Origin: Metellina segmentata
Taxonomy: Eukaryota; Arthropoda; Arachnida; Araneae; Tetragnathidae
Direction: 5' to 3'
Length of the DNA stretch: 64,000 bases
NCBI GenBank assembly: GCA_947359465.1
Contig: OX375877.1
Coordinates: forward strand, 76,210,698 to 76,274,697
Shown here one piece after another: positions 23,331 to 33,905 of this stretch. The notes beneath the pieces were generated by a model, which saw only the letters and a list, made by a program, of their open reading frames with translations, ran no database searches and had not been told where the DNA came from. The translations under genes were made by a program, and so were the position numbers. How positions within the stretch are numbered: the stretch's first letter is position 1; the number at the start of each line of letters is the position of its first letter.

Positions 23331-24230
23331 TTTAAGCTATTGTTTCTGGCACTTAACGATAAACTCGGTGCCAGAAATTGCACTGAGATTCTTTGAACAC
23401 GTTGTTTACGTTTAACTCTTCCTCTCAATTGAGCGAATAGACTCTTTCAAAACCATGTGACTCAAGTCCCGACTCACTGGACTATACTAAGGCTCCCAAA
23501 GGAACAGTTACACGGTATAAGAACAGAACACTTTCGTTTTTGATCGATTTGACAGCAAGTGGCAAACAAAGCCGGCTACGAGAAATGCAACGAAGTCTAC
23601 TGTCATCCAGTACACATGTTTACCAACTCAAACATCCTTAAATCATTCACAACCATTACGACGTTTAAATACTGGCAACTGAAAATAAACTCATGCAAAA
23701 TGCAATAACTGTGCAAGTAGAAAGGTGTCGTGTGTGACCTTCGTCTGCGCGAGGGGCGCGTTTACAGACTCGGCGCTTCTCAAAATAGCGTTCGGGGTGG
23801 CAGTCGTGTGTTTGTTTTGAATTCGGTCGGTGATCTTTTTCTGCACGGTGCCCTCATGCCTCAACTCTCTTGTTTGTTGTCGGTTTCAGGATACACCCGC
23901 GCCACCGGAAGAGGGTTATCTGGAACCGGGAATATTATCAAGATCCGAGGAATACGACCTCCCTTGAGCGAAAGAAAGCGATGTACTTTTCGGATTGCTA
24001 AAACGGATTCCCTTTAATTTCACTCAATAAACCCTAGTGCTTTCTTACAATTCTTTTGTGATCGGTTTTTTTTATATTATAGCAAATCTTTGATATACGG
24101 CGCATCTGCTATATAGTTTTTTATATTTGTCCACCGTTGAATTTTCGATTTACAAAAGCAGGCTATATAGTTAGATCGAGAATGACCAACCAACGCACCA
24201 ACTTAGGGAATTTCTGAGGGAAACCCCAGT
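23331..24230. other. Unassigned, with CpG-rich patch at 23725-24010
   Basis: The patch has many CpG dinucleotides (gcgcgaggggcgcg near 23747) and an open frame of 95 codons without a known motif. It could be a promoter-proximal region, but no TATA box, splice donor or known first exon was identified. Confidence 0.35.
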
Positions 24231-24234
24231 CCCT

Positions 24235-24507
24235 TAGTTTTTATAAAACTACTGAATATTTTATTTAATCTTCATTCAAAAAGCAAAGTTATGATGCATC
24301 AAATTAGTTAAATGCAATAACAGAGAGCACCGTTCTTAAAAGTTTATATTTTTACAACTGGGCTGATGAGACCCAAACCTGCAGTTGAGAAGGTCTTCAC
24401 CTGTACACTCACGGGTTTCGATTACTATGGCGATCTATGGTGAAATGCAGACAGTAAATATCCTTTAAAAGGCCCTCAGTTTTGTTTGCTTGAAGAGTGG
24501 AACACTG
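24235..24507. repeat. AGGCCTT-type hAT-like repeat, copy 3
   Basis: It shares ctgaatattttattt, cattcaaaaa, cacctgtacactcacgggtt and aaaggccct with the copies at 1158 and 12583. It ends in gtggaacactg, whose reverse complement CAGTGTTCCAC is a hAT-type terminus. The left end is not defined. Confidence 0.55.
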
Positions 24508-25571
24508 GCCCCTGTGAATAATAAGAACGGGTTTTACGATAAAGAATTCTGCAATTGAAATGAAATCATAAACATGCATTCTTTAAGCTGTTTACTGGAT
24601 GATCCTTAAAGAGAGAGATATCTCTCTCCTTGACTTTTTTATCTCGAGAGAGTAAGCACACAATCATAAAAACCACTGCTCGCCTTTTGTCTTCCCCGCA
24701 GCACACCTCGTCCTTTGAACACTATCGTCTCATTTACAATCTGCGATAAGCCACCTCTACCACGTTCGACCGATAAGTGGCGGTAACCTGTCGTCGTCCG
24801 ACGGGGAAAGACGAATTCCGCACCCTCAAACCTCGATCGGAAGTTTCGGAGAAAACACCCTCTGAGAACATAAATATGCAAAGTGGGGTCCTCCTTGGAA
24901 TTTGGCCCTGTAAATACATACCCTCGTAAATCGAGGCGGTGTGTCGGTACTTCCCGTTATCTGATAAACTCGCTCGTTTCGCCGACTCGGGAGGTTTCTA
25001 CACCGAGACTTGGAAGTAAACACGGTTTTTTAAGTGCCATAAAGGTTGTGAAAGACGGAGTTTGTTTGGGAAGTTTTTTTCCTACTTCCAAGTGGCGATG
25101 TTGTGTTGGTGAGATGATGAGAAGCTGGAACTTCTTTCCATCTTCTGTTTCTCTTGATGAATCACCAGGTGATAGACCCAGGTCGTTTTGTTATTTCTTT
25201 CCGAAACCTGTTTCAGTAGTCCACATATGTGGAAATTTAGTTTTGCATCTTCAAACCCAAGCAAGTTCAACTTTTTTTTGTATCCACATCGCAACCCCGC
25301 TGCAAAAGTGCCATAAGTCGAAGGAAAGTAGATTTTGAGTTTTTGAATGACAATGCTGTCCGTTCTCCTGTAATGTCAAATCTATGGCGACTAACGGTCC
25401 AGCACTCGACGTTTTTTCTATGGCTTCTAAACTTTTCAAAAGCTTCTCCAGGAAAAACGCACTTTTTGAGTTATGGGCACTTTTGCAGCCGTAATGCGAA
25501 TTATACTCGAATTGATACCTTCATAAAACTCGCACAAATATTGTTTAATGAATATATACGTATACCTCTTC
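24508..25571. other. CpG-richer region with long overlapping frames
   Basis: Between 24660 and 25340 both strands carry open frames, the longest 151 codons (24883-25338, plus). The composition is more balanced than around it, which alone lengthens frames. No domain, signal peptide or splice pair is recognised, so no gene is called. gagagagatatctctctcc near 24610 is a small palindrome. Confidence 0.35.
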
Positions 25572-25680
25572 ATTGAACATTAGCAAATTTTGTTCAATAA
25601 GCATAGATATGTTCATTGAATATACACAAACAGTGTTCAATAAAGATATAAATATGTTCTTGAACATTCACAAACGCATA
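25572..25680. repeat. ~46-bp tandem repeat, about 2.3 units
   Basis: Units contain cattgaa(c/t)at, (g/c)caaa(c/t)...gttcaata and agatat(a)...atatgttc. They start near 25572, 25617 and 25661. The 63-codon frame across it is a by-product. Confidence 0.6.
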
Positions 25681-26361
25681 TCCGAGGTTAAAATAAGGAA
25701 CTTTGGCTTCTTTGGGGTTTTAATCGGCAGTAAAAGCTCCACTTATGTAGATCCCACAGCATGAGATGTTCTATTAATAAGGCCAGAGTCTAACTTCACC
25801 CTGTAGTATTGATTCCCGGATTTAAAAACGTATAAATAACAGAAAAACCGTTTTTTTTTTTTTTTAATTTCGCTTAAAAAAATACAAATAATTTTAACAT
25901 ACAAATAATTTCTCTGTGTCCCCTTTTAATTCCTATATTCCCATTTCTGTCCTGTATTTTAATGAATTAGTATTATGCAACTTTTTTTCAAAACAGATTA
26001 AGGTAAAGTTATTTCAAAATAAAAAAAGTATCATTTTGCATAATTCCTCTTTACTGTCGCCATTTTCTGTAATTAGATTTTTTTTTAAAGAAAATGACTG
26101 TATGTGTGACCTTGATGTCGAGATTAAAAGCAATGGCGAGCTCAGTTCTAATGAGCGAAATGTTTGGAAAACAAAACTTCTAAAGAAATACATTTAATTT
26201 GTTTGTTTTCCCTATTTTTTTTTGATGGCTGAATTATGTCGCACTTGAAGAAATAAATAAAATATGCCGTTACATAACGAAGATCAACTTAATTTGATTC
26301 AGAAATACTTCGAAGCATGTTGGGATAGAAGGAAAAATAAGCTGTCATAAACATCTACTTC
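25681..26361. other. AT-rich, no recognised gene
   Basis: A T run is at about 25851-25866. The 93-codon frame at 25916-26197 is phenylalanine/lysine/asparagine-rich, as expected from AT-rich DNA. Confidence 0.5.
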
Positions 26362-26446
26362 TGATCGGTGTCTTCGGTTCTTTCCCTTTGGCTTTTATTC
26401 CGGACCGTCGCCAATAGCCCGTTGTGTTCGTCCAATGCGACGTAAA
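26362..26446 (+). mobile_element. SINE-1 3' fragment
   Basis: gttctttccctttggctttt, attccggaccgtcgccaata and gcccgttgtgttcgtccaat match the 3' half of SINE-1, with an internal substitution in the usual cccttaaggga. Confidence 0.78.
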
Positions 26447-26834
26447 TTCATGCCTACCATATGGAATTCATATAAAATTAAAATTAAAAAATAAAAACCC
26501 TAAATATTTCTTTTTTAGTGGAAGACAGCCTTAGATTACAAATTTTAATTTACCCTTTAGACAACAAGAAAAAATCCCGATGATACAGAAGGGGATTCGT
26601 CCGTTGTGTTTAAATGTGGGACTACGTATACCATGTCTTATGTCTTGTCGGGGATGTCTAGTCATGAGCAAAATATGAAGTGGGTGTTGGTAATATTGTT
26701 TTCTTGCAATTTTTTCAATGCACCCGACTTGTCCTTTACTTTAACTTAATTAACTACACACCAAAATCGTTCAATCCCCTTAAGTTCAGAAGTATTGAAA
26801 GCGAAAACTAAAGTATTATATGTATCAGCTGCGG
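26447..26834. other. Unassigned
   Basis: Unique AT-rich sequence; nothing recognised. Confidence 0.5.
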
Positions 26835-26935
26835 AGAGCACAGAAATTACCATCTAATTCAGCGCGCAGGAATCAAACATGTACCACTTGCAACTCGCAG
26901 TAGGCACACCCACTGTCTCCTAGTAATTTGAGTGG
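26835..26935 (-). mobile_element. tRNA-derived SINE head (SINE-2 type)
   Basis: On the minus strand, gtttgattcctgcgcgctg is a B-box-like motif preceded by acaagtgg-type head sequence and followed by gatggtaatttctgtgctc. It abuts a SINE-1 copy directly. Confidence 0.5.
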
Positions 26936-27035
26936 TTCAAAATTACGAGGGGTTGTCCTCGGTTCTTTCCCTTAAGGGATTGATCCAGGACCGTCGTTAA
27001 TAACCCGTTGTGTTGCTCTAGTACGACGTTAATTA
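26936..27035 (+). mobile_element. SINE-1 3' half
   Basis: ggttcaaaattacgagggg, tgtcctcggttctttccctt, aagggattgatcc and ctctagtacgacgttaatta follow the family order. The 5' half is missing. Confidence 0.85.
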
Positions 27036-27084
27036 AAAATTATCATTATAATACATAATAATCTAAGTAGGTAGGTATATAAAT

Positions 27085-27305
27085 TGACGTCGAACAGCAA
27101 ACGGGCTATTGACGACGGTCCGGGATCAACTCCAAATTTCCGTAATTTTGAACCACGGTTCGATGACGAGTTTGGAGCTGAGCTGGCACCTCCAAACTTC
27201 AACACCACGCCAACGTGCGGATATTTGAGACCACGGCAGATTTAACGTGCACCAGCCCCTTTTGTTCACGACAGTCTTGGGTTTTATTCGAACTCGCAAC
27301 CCTCT
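27085..27305 (-). mobile_element. SINE-1 with head, internally deleted
   Basis: It starts at gacgtcgaacagcaaacggg and reads, on the minus strand, as tRNA-like head (ggttgcgagttcgaataaaa), gtcgtgaac, the gtgcacgttaaat junction and the SINE-1 body. The stretch around the usual cccttaaggga is shortened. The head differs from that of 6303-6620 but matches those at 50787 and 57395. Confidence 0.8.
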
Positions 27306-27314
27306 GGACCGTCT

Positions 27315-27482
27315 CCAATATGACCCAATGAAAGTTTTACTGGAACAGAAGATAAGAAATACACCCAGGAAAGAATTGCACCTGACGGGAATCGAGCCAC
27401 GACGACCCCTTAAAAGTTCTCTGAAATATATTTTCCGACGACCCCCTGACCTCCGCGGGCCACATTGTGGTAACTACTGCTC
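27315..27482 (-). mobile_element. SINE-2 copy
   Basis: On the minus strand the B box gctcgattcccgt is followed by cctgggtgtatttctt and tctgttccagtaaaacttt, the diagnostic SINE-2 body also seen at 29306, 46797 and 54930. It sits ten bases from the preceding SINE-1 in the same orientation. Confidence 0.75.
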
Positions 27483-27880
27483 CAGAATTCGGAGACAAAA
27501 GAGCTGTTGTCTCTCGACAATTAACCCCCAGACGGACAACACACGTGCCTTGTGAGTATAGTCTGTAGGACCCCTTCATGTACGACACGTGCTTTTCGGC
27601 AATCGATCTCACCTGGCCGGCGTGTCTGGTGGGGTCGATGCTCCGTCTGTTTCTGCGAATGACTCGCCGCTGACCTTGGGGGCGCCTGCGCGTTTTTCGT
27701 GAAACTCCTCGTCGAGCGCGCGAAATATGCAAAGTCGGGAAGCGGTGACCTTGATCTTTCGGGGAACGGGACACTGCCGTTACGAACGGAGGTGTGAGCG
27801 AACGCGGAATGCGATCGGATTTCTTTTTGCTTGTGTGTTTCTAAAAGAGGCGAATCGATTTTCATAGTGCCTTTGTTTCG
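27483..27880. other. CpG-rich segment, possible promoter
   Basis: Dense in CpG (gcgcctgcgcg, cgagcgcgcg, gcgaacgcgg near 27690-27810) compared with the AT-rich surroundings. Minus-strand frames of 145 and 114 codons span it but overlap each other and the SINE, and look composition-driven. No TATA box or donor site could be tied to a known gene. Confidence 0.35.
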
Positions 27881-28152
27881 AGTGTACCGTCTCAGAATGA
27901 TGCTCTCAGAAATGCTATTTATTATATTATATTTTTTTGTGTAAAGATGTCACCTGTTTTATTTTTCCTAACACAAGTTCCAGAATTGAGATTGAACAAA
28001 TGGCTTTGACGAGAAAGTACGCTTTTAAACAATTAATGTGTGGATGAGTGTTTTCGACATTTTCATTTAGCCTCGGTTGTCCAGTTGCAAGAGCAACTCC
28101 GTCCAGCCAAATAAAGGTGAAAATTAACGGTCGCCACACTTTCTTGAAAACA

Positions 28153-28290
28153 TCTTTTATATATATAATTCTCTTACGTGGCACCCGAAAAAGACGTTAT
28201 TTGCTATCGCGTTTTGGCAACACTATACGATTATTTGTTTACCACGAAGCCTCGCGCCTCAATTGAATTTATAGCGTTATCGGATAAAAT
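28153..28290 (+). mobile_element. Helitron-like 5' end fragment
   Basis: It begins TCTTTTATATATATAATTCT after A and continues acgtggcacccgaaaaag, acgttatttgctatcg and ttttggcaaca. This matches the start of the element at 9544. The 3' end is not found; the right limit marks where similarity fades. Confidence 0.55.
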
Positions 28291-28680
28291 TTTATTGAAA
28301 AAAAAAACCTGAATATTAGTAGAGCTGTTGCAGCTTACTAACGACATGATGGGTACTCGATTTCCAAATAATTAAAATTATTTTTTTAATAAATTATAAT
28401 TAAAATTTCTGATACTCATCTTTATTGCTCATTGTACTATTACTGTTATTAAATTTATAACCTAAAATAATTTGCTGAAGTACATGTGAAGTTCTTGAGA
28501 CACATTCTTAAAAGTAATTCTAAATGATTGATCATTGCAAATGTTTGTTAACTTTTTTTAAACTATTCACAATATCATTCATTTAGCTCTGTAACAAGCT
28601 CCTAGGTTTTTTGAGATAACATTTGTAAGTTTAATCTTAAAAAAATAAGTGATTATTTTCCCCCATGTCTCTATCAACGG
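28291..28680. other. Unassigned AT-rich
   Basis: Nothing recognised. Confidence 0.5.
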
Positions 28681-28719
28681 TGCGAGTGGCCCTTCTCCCA
28701 AAAAGGTTGTGAACCCCTA
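28681..28719. mobile_element. Solo hAT-like terminus
   Basis: ccaaaaaggttgtgaacccc followed by ta reads in reverse complement as TAGGGGTTCACAACCTTTTT, a widespread hAT end. The opposite end was not located. Confidence 0.5.
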
Positions 28720-29089
28720 ATATAGTGGAATCTGCTATTTTACGTTTTTTCTTCTTCTGTGGACCGTAAAATAAAAATAAAAAGCACGGAATATAAACAT
28801 GGAATTTGGGGGAACAAACGGAGACGTTGGAGCGGGAAAACGCAAAGCAATCTAGGGAAAGAATTCTGAAGATAAGTACTTTCGTGTGCACGTGACCTGG
28901 AGTATTTCCGTACTGCTAGTATTTCGCGGGCTGAGAAAATCTATCTTAAAAAAAAATAGTGTGTATTCTAGAAAATATGTGAACTCTTGCAAGTGGCCAC
29001 TTACAAAATTTCTTAATTTTCACCTTTACAGCCAAAAACCATCGTGTACTCGAGGATGGTTAAATCTATCGTGACCTCAAATGTCCTCT
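28720..29089. other. Unassigned
   Basis: No recognised gene; frames of 84 (minus, 28637-28891) and 62 codons have no known motif. Confidence 0.45.
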
Positions 29090-29240
29090 GGTGGCGTGGA
29101 AGTTTCGAGAGTGGGGTCCCAGCTCAGGCGTAGTTCTCGTCATCTGAACGTGGTTCAAAATTACGAGGGGTTGGCCTTGGGATTGATCGTGGACCGTCTC
29201 CAACAGCCCCATTGTGTTATTCCAGTGCGACGTTAATTAA
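29090..29240 (+). mobile_element. SINE-1, 5'-truncated
   Basis: Body from gtggcgtggaagtttcgaga through cagctcaggcgtag and ggttcaaaattacgagggg to ccagtgcgacgttaattaac. The cccttaaggga segment is deleted. Confidence 0.83.
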
Positions 29241-29305
29241 CTACCTACTTACTTACCTCCATATTTCCATCCTCAAAAAATAATTAATAAATAATAATTT
29301 TTCCT

Positions 29306-29465
29306 GTAGCTTAGTAGGATCGCCAACTCGTGAGATGTAGGCGGCACAGTCCCCTGGGTGTATTCCTTTTCTGTGGCAGTAAAATTTTCTTTGTGTTTGT
29401 AGGTCAATTACTAAATGTTGTCTAACAGATTTTGGCGGAGGCGTGGTCAAATATTGACCTTACTT
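29306..29465 (+). mobile_element. SINE-2 copy
   Basis: A head-like cctgtagcttagtaggatcg leads to cctgggtgtattccttttct, gtggcagtaaaattttcttt and a tail with gcgtggtcaaatattgac. It follows a SINE-1 copy in the same orientation. Confidence 0.7.
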
Positions 29466-30971
29466 CATAACTCCCCCCTCCACAACCCCCCTCTCTTTAT
29501 CTGTATCTCACAGTTACAGACTGTTCTCTGGGCCACTTCATGAAATAAAAGCATGCATCCCAATGTGTTAATGCACATACATTTTTATCATAAAATTTAC
29601 AATGAAAAGATTTATAAAGTTTTGAACCTATGTAACAGATTGCACAGAACATGATAGAAGCCTCCAAAAATCTTAATGTACTTTCAAATGAAAAGTATTA
29701 TTGGATTATTCAGTGAAACAAATGCACGAGTTTTGTGTCATAAAATCTCTTGATAAGGGTAATTATGATATGGGGTAATCGTATATCAGTGTGGTAAATA
29801 TAATGGCAGTTACCAGTACTATAACATACGTTTTCAACAAAGTACAACAAAATAAATGTATGGGAATACGACAAACGACATTGATAAAAATTTTTATTCA
29901 ATAAAATTACTGAAACTAATGTATATAGCATCAATTTATCGCAATTCGTAGTTTCCTTTTTCCGTAATATCAGAAGCTATTAGAAATTATCAAAAGTCCA
30001 ATGCACTTTGAAAAGCATATTTTATAACTCATGCATGACAAAGGAAGCTTTTACATTCTATGTAAACATTACCAGAAATATTTATTCTTTTACGTCTTCA
30101 AAACAGCAAAGCTAGGAAAATTCTTCATGTTTACTGAAAAATATTTTGACGTTAAAGTAGAAAATCATAATAAATTGAAAAATCGAGACAAAATGAAAAT
30201 AAAAAAATTGCCTTTTCATATTTTTATGTTGGATTCTTTTTCTAAGAATCTTACATTATTTGAATTATTTATTTTCAAAATACTTGAAATTTTTTCTTCA
30301 TGCTTATTTTGATAAAAATTTTTGCATTTAAATTTTAATTGAGCAGGAAAAGTACTTTTTAAGCAAATGTAATTTTCATACTGTAGAATTCGATGAAGAA
30401 TTGTACTATTTTCGAAAAACAGATGGCGCTGTTCGTATTATTGGAATTAGCTGTCAGATTCTCGTTAAGTAGAACAATGCGATGCTTATATACTCTCGGT
30501 TTCAATTTCTTGTAATTTATTTAAATTACATTTTATTTTAGAATCCGAGTTTTAGTCCCCTTCCAATATCAAATTTGAAAGTACATATTTAATAAGGAGA
30601 TTATATTTTTATGATTTCCATCAATTTCATCCAATGAATTCAATCATTGGATCAATTCATCAATTGGAATGTTCTTAGATTTTTAGTTTATTTTTATTTC
30701 TTAAAAGTTATTGTGTTACATTTATTGTCATTTTTTATCCCCTTTGTCCGAATTTGTTATGATCTTTGTTAATGCAGAATAAACGTTACATCCATAGTAG
30801 ACAAATTGAAAAATACTTGTCATAAGGAAGCTAAAATTCCATTAATTCTTTGAGTAAAAGGTGCCCAACTTAACTAACCCATAAAATCGTGTACTTTATT
30901 TTCAACATTACCAAAATTCCCCACGACCGGTAGATGGTTACGATAGGATCATACGATCCAGAGGCAATTAA
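29466..30971. other. AT-rich, no recognised gene
   Basis: Frames of 74 (minus) and 93 codons (30031-30312, plus) are lysine/phenylalanine-rich without a known motif. A small hairpin, atccaatga...tcattggat, lies at about 30632-30656. Confidence 0.45.
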
Positions 30972-31075
30972 AACGTGGATGCATATTTGTTACTGACACA
31001 CGAATACACATTTAACGCCTGTTGATGAAAGTGATGCTAATTTCCAGCAAAAGTGGGACACAAAAGGTTTCATTT

Positions 31076-31303
31076 CATCTTCAGGAAAACAGCAGTTGGA
31101 GTAAGTTGATTAAGCTTCGATATTGGCGATGTCCACTAGGTTGGTTGGCTACATCTTCAGGAAACACTGCAATTGGAGTAAGTTGATTAAGCTTCGACAT
31201 AGCGATGTCCACTAGGTTGGTTGGCTACATCTTCAGAAAACACAGCAATTGGAGTAAGTTGATTAAGCTTCGACATAGCGATGTCCACAAGGTTGGTTGA
31301 CTA
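31076..31303. repeat. 76-bp tandem repeat, three units
   Basis: Units start at 31076, 31152 and 31228, each with catcttcag(g/a)aaa, ttggagtaagttgattaagc, ttcga, gcgatgtccac and aggttggttg. They are very similar, so the expansion is fairly young. The related segment at 34224-34575 has only one diverged unit. Confidence 0.93.
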
Positions 31304-31346
31304 TTTTCGGTTTTGTGGCGCAAGGGGCCATATTTAACCATACTAC

Positions 31347-31911
31347 AATTTAATTAACAAATATAATTAAACTAACAACAATAGAATTAACAAAGAAGCA
31401 GAAGTGATGTGGCAAGGGCGATGTGACTACTCAGAGAAGTGAAGAGTAGTCCATACAGAATACAAGGACATATCACAGACGAGAGTTCTAGGATCTTTTG
31501 AGATCAATCAATTTATCACTGGTCACGGCGTATTTGGACAGCACCTGAAACGTTTATTCAATAAGGAAGACAAATGCAAATGTGGAGAAGGAATTCAAAG
31601 TGTTGACCACGTAATTTACGACTGCAAACTGTGGGGATACATAAGAAAAGACCTATTTCCCCGTGACCACAAAAAAGTAGAAAGAAAACTACTTTAGACA
31701 AGTAAAAAGTCGACAAGGCCTTAAGATAATAGCCAATCGACTTCTTGAAATAAGACTAGAAGATCTATCATAGCCCATCCCATGATAGTATGTGTAATTG
31801 TATTGCAATATTGAGAAACAGAGGCGGCAACGCATGTGCTGTGCGGGGTTGCTCACAACCCAAAACTACACCGTATGCCTTAGGGCGGGACGGTTTTGAT
31901 AAATTTAATTA
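31347..31911 (+). pseudogene. 5'-truncated R1/jockey-type LINE, ORF2 C-terminus with frameshift
   Basis: From 31389 the plus strand reads a LINE ORF2 C-terminal tail: FITGHGVFGQHLKRLF, then CKCGEG, followed by DHVIYDC, a C-x-C-x8-H-x4-C zinc-knuckle typical of R1/I/jockey elements. One stop interrupts the frame near 31436. A one-base frameshift near 31692 leads into NRLLEIRLEDLS and a stop at 31771-31773. A 3' UTR of about 130 bases follows. The insert is bracketed by atttaaccatactac (31332-31346) and atttgaccatactac (31912-31926), a 14/15 target duplication. It has no reverse transcriptase and is dead. Confidence 0.88.
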
Positions 31912-32085
31912 ATTTGACCATACTACGCCAAACACAAGAGACACCATCATTAGATGGTCGTACATACTCAAGGAAAGTAAATCTAACACGGAAAAGAGAA
32001 ATACATCAATGTAGGAATCGAACCTGCACCAATTACAACACGCAGGGGTTGCTCAGTGTATATAACCACTGAACCAAAACGTCCA

Positions 32086-32840
32086 CTGTCATCGGAGAAA
32101 AATTGGAATAGAAATGCTCTTTGACTTGAAAGCCGCTGTCGTATTGCAGATATTGCTCTCATCCGGCTAAAATGCGATAACAATTGAGGACCAACATGTA
32201 GGAAAGTGTATCTGAATTGTTTTCAAGATCAAGATGCAAGAAGGCATGCTTTTCTGCTGTTACTTTTTAACATGCAATCGCTACAACAATCTGCGGAACA
32301 GCTGTTATTATTGTACGTATAGTTTAACAATTTATGAATAAATTTTTTTGAAAATCAAATTGTCATTTCTTTTGAACTTTTGTTTGGCAATATCTTGTCA
32401 AATGCTAAGCAATGTGGTACATTTTATTACCATGAAGCAAAATAATTAATAATTAACTATTTTTTAAGCTATTTGTTAGCAGTTTTGAGGCCATGTACGT
32501 ACATTTGCGCCAATGTACTGTCTGATCCAGTTGGATCATTATTGTAATATATAAAATTGTGCTGCTTTCATGGCATTTCATTTGTTTTGTTTCAGCTATT
32601 ATTTGATAGTCACAAACTGATTTGTTTTGTTTTGATTGATACTTCAACACGATGTCGGATCATACTGTTTAGATATGTCATTCTCACTATGTATGTGTGA
32701 ATGTTTATTTTAGAATGAATCAATATATTGTTTTCTATACTAAGTGATTATCAATTTTTCGTGTGTGTTTTGTTTGCATGTATTCTATTCTCTCCATCTT
32801 ATGAACACCGTCTGACCTTTCTACACTTCGTTGCCTCCAG
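32086..32840. other. Flank of the candidate exon; partly duplicated at 35.1 kb
   Basis: The part up to about 32310 is a diverged copy of 35095-35320 (shared: gactt, gctgtc, ccagctaaaatg-like stretch, gatgcaag(a/g)a, catgcttttct, gctacaa). A 65-codon minus-strand frame at 32453-32650 has no known motif. Confidence 0.45.
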
Positions 32841-33221
32841 GTTTTCTTTATGTTCCTGCTAAAAGTAGTATTTGTGAATCATCTTATGCCGAAGTATCCA
32901 TTAATTCTACTGAATCTCAAGCATCCATTGACTCTGTTGAATTGCAAGCATCCGTTGACTCTGCTGAATCTCAAGAATACAGTAACTCTCCTGAATCAGA
33001 AATTTCTAATTGCTGCTCCGAAGTTGCCCTGACCATTAGTTGTACCACCAAAGAAACAGACTGTTGTTTTTCCAGATCAGTAAGTGTCGGTGCTACGTCG
33101 TCTGCCAATAGTAACAATCGTCAAGATCCTCAGAGTGATTTGGAGGCAAAAACCTCTAAACTCCGTAAAAGGAAAACAAAAACACAGAGAAAACGAATAA
33201 AGAAGTTGAATGCTAAAACAG
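32841..33221 (+). CDS. Candidate internal coding exon, Ser/Glu-rich with basic tail
   Basis: Open throughout and flanked by a good acceptor (cacttcgttgcctccag) and donor (ACAG|GTAATTG). Its 381 bases are 127 codons exactly, and both junctions fall after codon position 1, so the exon is phase-symmetric. The N-terminal half has degenerate repeats of about ten residues (STESQASIDS, VELQASVDS, AESQEYSNS, PESEIS). A cysteine- and serine-rich middle follows, then a strongly basic tail (KLRKRKTKTQRKRIKK). No domain is recognised; basic tails of this kind can be nuclear localisation or nucleic-acid binding signals. The acceptor has only a short pyrimidine run. A possible next exon begins at about 33609 (acceptor aattttag), but its donor is weak. 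Confidence 0.5.
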
Positions 33222-33244
33222 GTAATTGAATTCTTTTAATTTTG

Positions 33245-33905
33245 ATGATCTCCGGTCCCATTTTTAGAACTATTTTCTCCTTGCCATTTCGAAAAATATT
33301 ACAATTTTAAAAGATTATTGTTATTTTACCCCTGTATTATTATACTACAACAATTCATACAATTTAGGGAAACATCAATAACTTTAAAAAATTAGTACGA
33401 TAATTTATGTTTGCTCTTATAAGAGAAATTCACCTTCGAAATACCATAACCTTCCAATTTGACGCCATAGTTCTTCACGTATGGACGTATGAATAAGAAG
33501 TACGTTTTACAAAAGGCAATTGAAATCTCAAAATTTTGAACTGAAATTCTATGAACAGGCCTGTCGTAACAATTCAGTTTCTCAACACTGCATTCAATCT
33601 AATTTTAGATGTGGCAAGGAGATGGAGAAAGGATGTTATGGCGATTCTCTTTTCAATATGTGTTGTGGATAAAAAGGGTAGAATCGTGAAAATTGCTGAA
33701 TACATCATTATTTCCCATTTTTAGAACTATTTTCTCCTTGGCATTTCGAAAAATAGTATCATTTTAAAACACTTCTGTTATACTACTATATTATATTCCA
33801 AAAACGCATTTAATTCATGGCAACTTTGAAAATTTGTTCGCTTTAGAGAAATTTATCTCCACAACGCACCATGTCCTTCCAATTTAGCACCATAGCTCTT
33901 ATTCT
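33245..33905. repeat. Two diverged direct copies, period ~471 bp
   Basis: cccatttttagaactatttt, ctcctt(g/gg)catttcgaaa, the tattata stretch and atagctctt/atagttctt recur in the same order from about 33256 and 33714. Much else has diverged, so this is an old local duplication. Confidence 0.7.

Larger units (their letters stand above)
30972..32085 (-). mobile_element. SINE-2-containing segment, interrupted by a LINE
   Basis: On the minus strand the tRNA-like head near 32085-32005 has a perfect B-box core (ggttcgattcctac). Then come cgtgttagatttactttcc, gtctcttgtgtttggcgta and ggccccttgcgccacaaaac, and beyond that sequence shared with 34224-34575. A truncated LINE occupies 31347-31911 and a 76-bp tandem repeat 31076-31303. 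Confidence 0.7.

Noticed and set aside
24883..25338. 151-codon plus-strand frame as a gene
   Set aside because: It lies in a compositionally balanced patch with frames open on both strands, has no recognised motif and no splice or promoter signal tied to it.
27337..27865. Minus-strand frames of 145 and 114 codons as genes
   Set aside because: They overlap each other and the first overlaps a SINE-2 copy. The CpG-rich composition explains the lack of stops.
31076..31303. CRISPR-like array
   Set aside because: Three head-to-tail 76-bp units with no spacers in eukaryotic repeat DNA; a plain tandem repeat.
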